DNA from: Oscillospiraceae bacterium
GTDB taxonomy: Bacteria; Bacillota; Clostridia; Oscillospirales; Oscillospiraceae
Length of the DNA: 64,000 nucleotides
Direction of reading: 5' to 3'
Assembly (NCBI GenBank): GCA_910575815.1
Contig: CAJTFN010000016.1
Span: 38,203-102,202 of the forward strand
Shown here: positions 41,524-48,716 of the stretch, in pieces
Position numbering within the stretch: position 1 is the first letter of the stretch
Layout: every line of letters starts with the position of its first letter
Made by a program: the position numbers and the translations under genes
The notes under the pieces: generated by a model
Seen by the model: the letters and a program-made list of their open reading frames with translations, nothing else
Database searches by the model: none
What the model was told of the DNA's origin: nothing

Positions 41524-42510
41524 ATGAGTATCAAGAACATCAAAGGCGACCTGTTGAGCAGTAATTGCGCCATCCGCTGTCAAATCGTCAACTGCTACGG
41601 CGTTGCTGACGGAGGTCTCGCTGCCCAGGTGGAAGAGAAGTACCCGGAGGCTGCGGCCATTTATAAGGGCCTCTGCAACACCTTCGGCGCCGGCCTGTTG
41701 GGGGAGGTGCAGCTTGTGCCCTGCCACGACGGGTCCGTCATAGCCAATATGTTCGCCCAGGCCGAGTGGGACGGCAATAAGTCCGTGACAAATATCCAGG
41801 CCTTGGAGAAGTGCTTCGAGCGCATCCTGCTCCTCGCGGCCAAGACCGGGCTGTCGTTCGGTTTTCCCAAGAACCTGGGCGCCGGGTATGGCAGGGGAGA
41901 CTGGGAAGAGATTTCCGCTCTCATGGAAGGGTACTTCGCCCATCCCTCGGATAAATGCTTCGTGGTTGAATACGAAGAGCCGCCCAAGCCTGCAAAGGAA
42001 ACCAAACCGGCAGAGAAGCCCGCTCTGGTCGAGGAACCCAAGCCCACAGAGCCCTCCCAGCCTACGGAAAAGCTCCAGAAACCGACCAATCCCACCGAGG
42101 AGCCTAAGAAAATCCACGTCCAGATTTGCGCGATGGGAGTCAATGAGAACGGCGCCGGCGGATGGGCCGTTGTTCTCCGGGCAGGGAAAACCAATAAGGT
42201 CCTGGCAGGGGGCACCGCCAAGTCGCCGACGGAAGATATGGTGCTGACGGCAATGATTTCCGGTCTGTCTGCCCTCAAGTGGCCCTGCAAAGTTGACCTG
42301 TTCATCAACTCGTTTGCTATCATGAACGCGGTCAGCTCAAACGGGGGAAAACCTATCGGGGCCACCGCGCTATGGAACCAATTGGCGGAAGCTCAGGCGA
42401 AGCATGCCGTCGCCGTTCATCTGACGGACGGCTATGATGCTGCGGTCGTCGAAAGGTGCAGGGCTGCTGCAAGGGAGAAATCTCAGGAGTTGGTATTCAA
42501 GGCCAGCTAA
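41524..42510 (+). CDS. macrodomain protein fused to a degenerate RNase H-like domain
   Basis: 328 aa. Residues 1-150 are a macrodomain of the DarG/Poa1-like kind (a QIVNCYGVADGGLAAQV loop for ADP-ribose, GEVQLV, VIANMFAQ, FPKNLGAGYGRGDW). A Pro/Glu/Lys linker (about 150-198) leads to an RNase HI-like fold (200-328) in which the acidic catalytic residues appear replaced: the first strand reads VQICAMGV where DG is expected, and VDLFINS replaces the SDS/TDS motif. So it may bind rather than cut. Likely role: hydrolysing or reading ADP-ribose, perhaps partner of the PARP at 17.3 kb. Confidence 0.7.
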   Translation: MSIKNIKGDLLSSNCAIRCQIVNCYGVADGGLAAQVEEKYPEAAAIYKGLCNTFGAGLLGEVQLVPCHDGSVIANMFAQAEWDGNKSVTNIQALEKCFERILLLAAKTGLSFGFPKNLGAGYGRGDWEEISALMEGYFAHPSDKCFVVEYEEPPKPAKETKPAEKPALVEEPKPTEPSQPTEKLQKPTNPTEEPKKIHVQICAMGVNENGAGGWAVVLRAGKTNKVLAGGTAKSPTEDMVLTAMISGLSALKWPCKVDLFINSFAIMNAVSSNGGKPIGATALWNQLAEAQAKHAVAVHLTDGYDAAVVERCRAAAREKSQELVFKAS

Positions 42511-42514
42511 AGGA

Positions 42515-42541
42515 AGCGGCCCCTCGGAAGAGGGGCCGCTT
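42515..42541 (+). terminator. Rho-independent terminator
   Basis: AGCGGCCCCTC / GAGGGGCCGCT stem with GGAA loop, between convergent genes. Confidence 0.88.
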
Positions 42542-42543
42542 TG

Positions 42544-43440
42544 CTATGCCACAGGTTGATATCTAGCTTCGAACTCTGGGATAGACAGGTTTAACTGCTC
42601 CAGCAGAAACCTTGAAAACACATCCAGATTAAGGTTGGCGTCAATTTTCCGCCGGGCCACGTTCCAAACCTTCCCGGGGATGTCGTAGTAAATATCCGCG
42701 ATGTTGGTGGTGACGTAAATCCGTCGCCGCTTTCCGCTTTTCCATCCGCTTATCCGTAATATCCGGCAGGTTTCCCGCATTTCTCGTAAGGAAATCTCCC
42801 GAGCGGGTTTCTTTTGCACCGTGCCCTCAACAAGAGAAATCTGACCGGAGTCCTGTAAAGCCAGGATTTCTTCCCGCATCTTGCGATAGCAGGCGGCGCT
42901 CCAGGCGCAGTCTACGACGGCACGGTGATGGCCGACGATGGGAGTACCATAATACTCGCATACAGTGTCCAGATTGGCTTTCAGGTCCGGGTGCAGATAC
43001 TTGAAGAGTTTTACAGTGCAGATAACCTCGTTCGTAAGCGTTTTCCCGAGAAACTGATACCGCTTCTGCAGCATCCGCCAGTCGAAGGGAGCGTTGTGGA
43101 ATGACAGCACGGTGCTCCCGATGTATTTGTAGAACTCCGAGAGAGCCCGCTCCATAGAAGGGGCATCCTCCAGCATTTCGGTGGTGATGCCAGTTAGTTC
43201 GGTGATTTTCTCTGGTACTGTTTTCTTATTTTTCAGGTGGACAAAGGTACTAAATCGGTTCAGTATCTTCCCCGCCTCGATGTCTACCCTGACCGCTCCG
43301 ATTTCCGTGATGTCATCGTAGTCGCTGAACCCCGTGGTCTCCAGGTCGGCAAAGATAATTTCCTTCTCAGAAAAGACGAGAGGGAGGACTTCCTCGGCCG
43401 GTTTAATGGGAAACTGAGGGCCTGTTGCTTGAAGTGACAT
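42544..43440 (-). CDS. DEDDh exonuclease, DNA polymerase III epsilon-like
   Basis: 298 aa; AAAGGAG upstream. Exonuclease domain about 27-200 with ExoI (FADLETTG), ExoII (SFHNAPFDWRML) and ExoIII (GHHRAVVDCAW), the H...D pair marking the DEDDh class. A C-terminal 90-residue region is unrecognised. Acts as 3'-5' exonuclease in proofreading or repair of the element's DNA. No polymerase domain in the same protein. Confidence 0.88.
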   Translation of the reverse strand: MSLQATGPQFPIKPAEEVLPLVFSEKEIIFADLETTGFSDYDDITEIGAVRVDIEAGKILNRFSTFVHLKNKKTVPEKITELTGITTEMLEDAPSMERALSEFYKYIGSTVLSFHNAPFDWRMLQKRYQFLGKTLTNEVICTVKLFKYLHPDLKANLDTVCEYYGTPIVGHHRAVVDCAWSAACYRKMREEILALQDSGQISLVEGTVQKKPAREISLREMRETCRILRISGWKSGKRRRIYVTTNIADIYYDIPGKVWNVARRKIDANLNLDVFSRFLLEQLNLSIPEFEARYQPVA

Positions 43441-43486
43441 ATGCGAATTCTCCTTTCGTTTGAACTATCAAGGTTGTTTTGCCGCT

Positions 43487-43515
43487 ATTTTATGCGAGGG
43501 GAAAGAAACCTATTC
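43487..43515 (-). promoter_or_regulatory. element promoter GAATAG-n14-GCATAAAAT
   Basis: 47 nt upstream of the exonuclease gene. Confidence 0.75.
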
Positions 43516-43610
43516 TTTGGTTTGGCAAGAAAAGCCAGCGGTTTGCTTTGCTGGAGCCGTGTGTGGCCCGACACAGGCAAGAAAGACCGCTTTTCCTTTG
43601 CCGAACCAGA
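43514..43610. repeat. intergenic inverted-repeat element, copy 5
   Basis: Outer arms CTTTGGTTTGGCAAG and CTTTGCCGAACCAG; one inner arm CCCGACACAG (43567-43576). Between divergent promoters. Confidence 0.6.
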
Positions 43611-43615
43611 CCCCG

Positions 43616-43644
43616 TGATGGAACGAGGCCAGCCTGCATAGGAT
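43616..43644 (+). promoter_or_regulatory. element promoter TGATGG-type, GCATAGGAT box
   Basis: 44 nt upstream of the FtsH-like gene; context near-identical to the promoter at 35708. Confidence 0.6.
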
Positions 43645-43687
43645 AGGGCAAACTAAGTAGGTCAATTCATAAAAGGAGATGTATATC

Positions 43688-45538
43688 ATGAGGAGAACCC
43701 ACCCGCGTTTTTTTGCGGGAATTATTTCAATACTGTCAGGGGTGGTACTGTTTGCCTGCTCTGCCGCTGGCATCATCGCATACACTATGCCACGAGAAGC
43801 AGAGATGGGCACTTGGGAAGGATTCGTTGCCCAGTATGAGGCTGGGCTGGTCAAGGAGACTCGCATCTACAAAGGCGAGAAGTTCTTTCAGTACCAAACG
43901 AAAGACGGCCAAGTCCGCAGCGTTCCCAAAGAGGACCATTCGCTGCAAACTCGCTCCGGTGTTAAGTACATGGATGATGTTCGGAGGGGGATGCTGGCAG
44001 CTGCCGCTGTTTCCTGTCTGCTGCTTGCCCCTATTACCGCAGCTTTTACCACCGTGTCAAATTCCAACCGCAAGACAGCGGCGCCCATTCAACAGGTAAA
44101 GAAGCCGGCGACCTCAAAGGAGATGCCCCAGACAGCCCCGAAGGAGTCCGCAGCTCCAAAGGAACTGCCAAAGACGCCGCCGACCCCCCCGGCCCCTCCA
44201 CCGCCCGAACCAAAGGAAGACCCGCTGTTTACAAGCATTGTTCCGAAGCCCGTTGCGATTCAGGAAACATCGGTTACTTTTCAGGATATTGCCGGATATG
44301 CCGAAACCAAAAAGAACATGCAGTTCGTGGTGACGTGCCTGCAAAACCCCGGTCTGCTCCAGCAGGTGGGAGCAAAAATTCCGGCTGGCATCCTGCTCTA
44401 TGGACCTCCCGGGACAGGCAAGACCTTGATGGCCAAGGCTATCGCGGGCACCGCAGGCGTCCGGTTTTACAGTGCCAACGCCTCCGAATTCATCCGGCGG
44501 TATGTCGGCGTTGGAGCGGAGAATGTCAGCAACCTTTATAAGGAGGCCCGCGCCCATGCCCCCAGCATCGTTTTCATTGACGAAATCGACGCCATTGGCG
44601 GCGCCAGGGGAGGGGAGGGCGAGAACCAGGAATACCGCCAGACCCTGAACGCTCTGCTGACGGAGATGGATGGATTGTCGAAAGACAGCGGCGTTATGAC
44701 AATCGCCGCCACGAACGACTTTGAGCATCTGGACCCAGCTCTGATTCGTCCGGGCCGGTTTGACCGAAAAATCGCCGTCCCGCTCCCGAATTACGACGAC
44801 CGCCTGGAAATCGTCCGGCTTTACGCCGGAAAACGGAATATGTCTGAGCATGTATCTCTGGAAACGATTGCCCGGGATACTGCCGGAATGGCCGGGGCCG
44901 GCATCCATACGCTATTCAACGAGGCCGCCCTCCATGCCGTCATGTGCGGCCGGGGCATCATCCTTCCGGAAGATATTGATTCAGCGCTGACCCAAATCCA
45001 GACAAACGGCGTGGACAGCCGCACGTTCAATGAGGAAGACCGGAAATGCAGTGCCTACCATGAGGCGGGCCACGCGGTCATTCTGCGCTTGCTGGCTGGC
45101 ATCACCGTTCCGAAGGTGTCCATCGTCGGCAACACTTCCGGGTCTGCCGGGTTGACATTTTTCACGGAAGGGGAGAATACCCAGTTTACCGCCAAGTACC
45201 TGCGGAATCGCATTGTTGCCATCTACGGAGGCCGGGCTGCTGAAGAACTCATTTTTGGAAAAGACCAGGTGACCGCCGGGGCCAAGAACGACCTGCAGAC
45301 TGCCACCAGATGGATTAAGGAATATCTCCAGGGAGGGCTGGGAGGCAGTCTTCTGGACTCTGAGGTTTTCGCCAGTGTGCGCGGTCGCGAAGCGGAGGAG
45401 GCCCGAAGTCTTTCCCAGGAGCTGTACGGGGAGGCCATGACCTTTCTGGGGCAGCACCGGGAGCAGCTTGACCGTGTTGCCGCAGCCTTGCTGGAGAAAG
45501 ATTCCTTGCTGGAGGAAGAATTGAACAGCTTGATTTGA
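43688..45538 (+). CDS. FtsH-like membrane AAA+ zinc metalloprotease
   Basis: 616 aa from the ATG at 43688, preferred over 43679 because AAAAGGAG needs spacing. Two membrane helices (about 8-33 and 100-121) flank a small outer domain. A Pro-rich linker (about 135-185) follows, then AAA+: Walker A GPPGTGKT (239-246), Walker B VFIDEIDAIGG, second region of homology TNDFEHLDPALIRPGRFDR, and the protease domain with HEAGH zinc motif. It degrades membrane and regulatory proteins using ATP. The long Pro-rich linker is not typical of host FtsH, suggesting a specialised element copy. Confidence 0.93.
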   Translation: MRRTHPRFFAGIISILSGVVLFACSAAGIIAYTMPREAEMGTWEGFVAQYEAGLVKETRIYKGEKFFQYQTKDGQVRSVPKEDHSLQTRSGVKYMDDVRRGMLAAAAVSCLLLAPITAAFTTVSNSNRKTAAPIQQVKKPATSKEMPQTAPKESAAPKELPKTPPTPPAPPPPEPKEDPLFTSIVPKPVAIQETSVTFQDIAGYAETKKNMQFVVTCLQNPGLLQQVGAKIPAGILLYGPPGTGKTLMAKAIAGTAGVRFYSANASEFIRRYVGVGAENVSNLYKEARAHAPSIVFIDEIDAIGGARGGEGENQEYRQTLNALLTEMDGLSKDSGVMTIAATNDFEHLDPALIRPGRFDRKIAVPLPNYDDRLEIVRLYAGKRNMSEHVSLETIARDTAGMAGAGIHTLFNEAALHAVMCGRGIILPEDIDSALTQIQTNGVDSRTFNEEDRKCSAYHEAGHAVILRLLAGITVPKVSIVGNTSGSAGLTFFTEGENTQFTAKYLRNRIVAIYGGRAAEELIFGKDQVTAGAKNDLQTATRWIKEYLQGGLGGSLLDSEVFASVRGREAEEARSLSQELYGEAMTFLGQHREQLDRVAAALLEKDSLLEEELNSLI

Positions 45539-45572
45539 TATGACTTTGGATGGTGCATCTTGAACCTTCCAA

Positions 45573-45607
45573 AAAGCCGCTTCCCAAACCGGGAGGCGGC
45601 TTTCTCT
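45573..45607 (+). terminator. Rho-independent terminator
   Basis: AAAGCCGC / GCGGCTTT outer stem and CCC/GGG inner stem then CTCTT. Confidence 0.8.
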
Positions 45608-45608
45608 T

Positions 45609-45637
45609 ATATCGTTTTTGCCGTAACTGCATACCAT
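45609..45637 (+). promoter_or_regulatory. element promoter, GCATACCAT box
   Basis: ATCGTTTTTG precedes it with correct spacing; 44 nt upstream of the gene at 45681. Confidence 0.6.
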
Positions 45638-45680
45638 TCGCCAAGCCCAATTTGGAGTTTTTAACAGAAGGAGAGCGCGA

Positions 45681-46490
45681 ATGGATTATGCTTTAGAAAA
45701 GCGCGTTGAGCGGGTGCAGGTTTTGGAATGCGGCAGCCAGGCAACACAGCCTATATGGAAGCTGGGCGAAGTGGATATGGGTGCGGGGATTGCCCTGTAC
45801 CGCCTTATTCGTCCAGATTTTGACAAAACGTTGCTGACCAACTGCCTGACTTATATCAACAGGGAAGGGTCCCTGGGCATCGCCTCCAACCGAGACTGGA
45901 AGGCGCTGCTCAGCATGATGAAAGACATGAACTGTGGCATAACTCCGGCGGAAAAGAGGTGGGCGGCAAAGCCCTTTGGCAAAATGCAGAACCCCATGGC
46001 GTCCGTTGGAATGTTTCGGTCGGCTATTACGGGTGACCTTTGGTTAGTTATTCTTGATGGGTGTGACCGTGTTTCGGGAATCGTCACATCCCGGATGAGG
46101 TTCTACAAATCGAGCAAGGAATTGCTGACAGCCCTGGAGCGGGTATCAATTCTTGGCAGGTGGGGCCGGTCACGATATGCCTCGAAAATCTTCGAGTTGT
46201 ATTACGGGACTGGGATGCCTCAGGAAGTGGCCTACGAAAGGCACGACAGCCCGTGTATGTGTGTTTGTGATGGGTCCGTGTATTGGGGAACTACTCGTGC
46301 GGAGCCGGGACGGATTTTCCCGGTTATCAACGACAAAGAAATTCTCTTGCTCAAAAACCTGAGTGACCACGAAAAACTGGTTCCGGTTGTAAATTGCGGG
46401 TTGAGAACCCTGAGCCGCCCACAGTTTCACGGAGCAAGATTAAGAGTCGAGGTTTTGGATAGGATGCATGCGGAATATCGCTATCCCTGA
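45681..46490 (+). CDS. hypothetical protein, 269 aa
   Basis: AAGGAGAG precedes the ATG. Mixed alpha/beta; a CMCVCDGSVYWG segment near residue 195 is the only notable motif. No family recognised. Single-gene unit between promoter and terminator. Confidence 0.7.
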   Translation: MDYALEKRVERVQVLECGSQATQPIWKLGEVDMGAGIALYRLIRPDFDKTLLTNCLTYINREGSLGIASNRDWKALLSMMKDMNCGITPAEKRWAAKPFGKMQNPMASVGMFRSAITGDLWLVILDGCDRVSGIVTSRMRFYKSSKELLTALERVSILGRWGRSRYASKIFELYYGTGMPQEVAYERHDSPCMCVCDGSVYWGTTRAEPGRIFPVINDKEILLLKNLSDHEKLVPVVNCGLRTLSRPQFHGARLRVEVLDRMHAEYRYP

Positions 46491-46498
46491 AAGCAGAG

Positions 46499-46523
46499 CG
46501 CCCGGGCCAGTTTGGCCCGGGCG
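46499..46523 (+). terminator. hairpin terminator
   Basis: CGCCCGGGCCA / TGGCCCGGGCG stem followed by TT. Confidence 0.65.
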
Positions 46524-46630
46524 TTAGCGAGAAAAGGGAGCAGATATATAATTGAACAAAATGTCGTTTTTGTTTAATTTAGGGGAGGCCAAACGGAGTC
46601 GTCGTGGAGGTAGGCGGCAATCCTCCACAG

Positions 46631-46659
46631 GAATTCTTTTCTGCAAACTTGCATACTAT
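46631..46659 (+). promoter_or_regulatory. element promoter GAATTC-n14-GCATACTAT
   Basis: 47 nt upstream of the four-gene operon beginning at 46706. Confidence 0.75.
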
Positions 46660-46705
46660 CCACCAATAACTGCTCAATGGAAATTCTTATTCAGGAGGCA
46701 CTTTC

Positions 46706-47068
46706 ATGAAGATTTATCCTTACAGCGACAACCAGCAGCACCGCATCCGCGTTCGTGGAGACAACGTTTCGAGCGTTATCGACAAGATGATTCGTCTTGC
46801 CGCCAAGACCACAGAGCACTACGCAAGCGATATTGTGTTCTGGTGCAATAAGCTGTACGATGCCATCGAGACCCACAATGCCATGACTTGCACACTCAAC
46901 TTCCGCGAAGACGGCGTTGACTTGTATGAGCAGGCGCGGCTTGAGAATCCGGACACGCTCAGAGCCATCCTCTCTGGCGGAATCCAGCAGTGGATGTTGA
47001 CGGTAGATTGGGAGGACAACATCCCTGTCACAGAGCTCCTGCGTGTTCGCATCAGCGAGCGGAATTGA
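46706..47068 (+). CDS. hypothetical protein, 120 aa
   Basis: CAGGAGG precedes the ATG. Small alpha/beta protein, no family recognised. First gene of an operon of four (46706-48594). Confidence 0.7.
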   Translation: MKIYPYSDNQQHRIRVRGDNVSSVIDKMIRLAAKTTEHYASDIVFWCNKLYDAIETHNAMTCTLNFREDGVDLYEQARLENPDTLRAILSGGIQQWMLTVDWEDNIPVTELLRVRISERN

Positions 47069-47095
47069 ACAAAATTTTTGGAGGAGGATTTAGGA

Positions 47096-47329
47096 ATGCC
47101 GAAAATCGAACTTTTCTATGGCTATGTCACAAGTGAGAACGGCGATGTTTACCACGCTTTTGAGGCTCTCGACCCCGAGCGCGACTCCGCAGAGGATGAT
47201 GCGGTCGTTAGCGACCTCGCTGCCCTGCTGGACACAACATCGGATGCCCCGGATTTCAATTGGGACTCGATGTACATTGAACTACCCGCCTCTTTGGTCA
47301 AGGCAATTCAGGATGGTGCCGCGAAGTAA
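47096..47329 (+). CDS. hypothetical acidic protein, 77 aa
   Basis: ATG 47096 chosen for GGAGGAGG upstream. Acidic (LDPERDSAEDDAVVSDLAAL), no family recognised. Second gene of the operon. Confidence 0.65.
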   Translation: MPKIELFYGYVTSENGDVYHAFEALDPERDSAEDDAVVSDLAALLDTTSDAPDFNWDSMYIELPASLVKAIQDGAAK

Positions 47330-47377
47330 ATTTGCGGACACTTGATAGAAAAAGTTAAACTTTAGGAGGAATCTCAC

Positions 47378-47824
47378 ATGTATAGACCTAGCTCTTCTTA
47401 TTTCGTGACCATCTCCGGCGATGAGTCTACTGTTGCCGCCGCCGCTGCCGCGATGGAGACCCGCTCCATCAGTCCGGATTATCTGACTTGCGGCTGCACT
47501 GAGCCCGACGCTCGTCATTATGAGGTCTTGGAAGGGTCTATGGACCGGTGGAACGACGTTGACGAAGTCCTCGCGACTCTCGCGAGGGACTTCCCTACCC
47601 TGACCATCAACGCCAAGGAGAACTGTGAGGAACCGTGTTTCCCGTCCCGAGAGATGCGGTTCCGCGGCGAGGACATGGAAGTCCGGTATGGCCGTATTCT
47701 CGCCCCGGATGAGTACGATGCCAAGACTATTGGGGCCGCCATGAAGCTTCTGCGGGGAAATGGCATGAACGAGGCTGCCGATTTGGTCCTTTCCCTGGTG
47801 GATGCCCGGGAGGAGGAGTGGTAA
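47378..47824 (+). CDS. hypothetical protein, 148 aa
   Basis: AGGAGG precedes the ATG. N-terminal strand then an Ala-rich helix; two Cys in LTCGCTEPD. No family recognised. Its stop overlaps the DUF1848 start by one base, so translation is coupled. Confidence 0.7.
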   Translation: MYRPSSSYFVTISGDESTVAAAAAAMETRSISPDYLTCGCTEPDARHYEVLEGSMDRWNDVDEVLATLARDFPTLTINAKENCEEPCFPSREMRFRGEDMEVRYGRILAPDEYDAKTIGAAMKLLRGNGMNEAADLVLSLVDAREEEW

Positions 47825-48594
47825 TGTCAAAATACAAAATCGGCATCACCGAACGTGGCGACGCTGGCCTGGACCTTTCCTGGGTCGGCAAGCTGGATGC
47901 GGTGGACGGCGCCGTCGTTATCACGAAGTGCCTCTCCCCCGCCTGCTATGACGCACTCCTGGCGAACAAGGAGAAGTTGATTCTCCATGCTACGCTCACC
48001 GGGCACGGACACTCGGTCCTTGAGCCTGCTGTTCCCCCTCCCTATGAGGAATTTGACGCACTCATGGCGCTTGTAGACGCCGGCTTTCCCAAGGAGAAGG
48101 TCGTCATTCGGGTGGACCCCATCATCCCCACAGAAAAAGGGCTCAGAGTGGCTGGCAGCGTCATTCGGACGTGCATGCGTAAGGGCTTCTCCCGCTATCG
48201 GGTAAGCCTCATCGATATGTATCAGCATGCCCGGGACAGGTTTGCGGCAAATGGGCTTCCCTGCCCATACGGCCCGTCTGGTTTCGCTCCCAATCAGGAG
48301 CAGATTGCTGCTGCAAACAAAATGCTGCATGACGCCAAAATATACTGGACAGCCGAGTTTGGCCGTCCTCTGGCAGGCTTGCGAATTGAGTCCTGCGCGG
48401 AGCCCGGCCTCACCGAGGCCATCCCCTGCGGATGTATCTCCTCATATGACCTGGCCCTCCTGAGTCTGGAGGATGAGAATGCCGATGTAACAGGTCTCCA
48501 GCGGAAGAATTGCCTGTGCTATTCCGGGAAAACAGAGCTTCTCTCCAACCGGAAACAGTGCGAACACGGATGTCTTTATTGCTATTGGCATTGA
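47824..48594 (+). CDS. DUF1848 family protein
   Basis: 256 aa. The family's order is visible: an N-terminal barrel strand set, VVIRVDPIIPTEKG, a PYGPSGFAPNQEQI segment, and the Cys-rich C-terminus NCLCYSGKTELLSN, ending CEHGCLYCYW. DUF1848 proteins resemble a TIM-barrel with a C-terminal CxxxCxYC iron-sulfur-like site; activity is unknown. The following gene carries a diverged copy of its N-terminal domain. Confidence 0.78.
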   Translation: MSKYKIGITERGDAGLDLSWVGKLDAVDGAVVITKCLSPACYDALLANKEKLILHATLTGHGHSVLEPAVPPPYEEFDALMALVDAGFPKEKVVIRVDPIIPTEKGLRVAGSVIRTCMRKGFSRYRVSLIDMYQHARDRFAANGLPCPYGPSGFAPNQEQIAAANKMLHDAKIYWTAEFGRPLAGLRIESCAEPGLTEAIPCGCISSYDLALLSLEDENADVTGLQRKNCLCYSGKTELLSNRKQCEHGCLYCYWH

Positions 48595-48601
48595 CAGAAA
48601 G

Positions 48602-48627
48602 GCCGCCCTCTTCAGAGGGCGGCTTTT
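48602..48627 (+). terminator. Rho-independent terminator
   Basis: GCCGCCCTC / GAGGGCGGC stem with TTCA loop then TTTTG. Confidence 0.9.
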
Positions 48628-48629
48628 GC

Positions 48630-48658
48630 TATTTGAATTCTTTTGATTTGCATATAAT
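48630..48658 (+). promoter_or_regulatory. element promoter, GCATATAAT box
   Basis: Strong GCATATAAT; GAATTCTTTT upstream is shifted about 5 nt closer than usual. 59 nt upstream of the TTG at 48717. Confidence 0.65.
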
Positions 48659-48716
48659 AAGATAGAAATAGGGGTACTTTCCCCTGGAGATAATCCCCCA
48701 AAGGAGGCGAGTATTT

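Noticed and set aside
46552..46851. Possible 99-aa gene before 46706
   Set aside because: Contains the element promoter GCATACTAT and overlaps the well-supported gene at 46706 in another frame.
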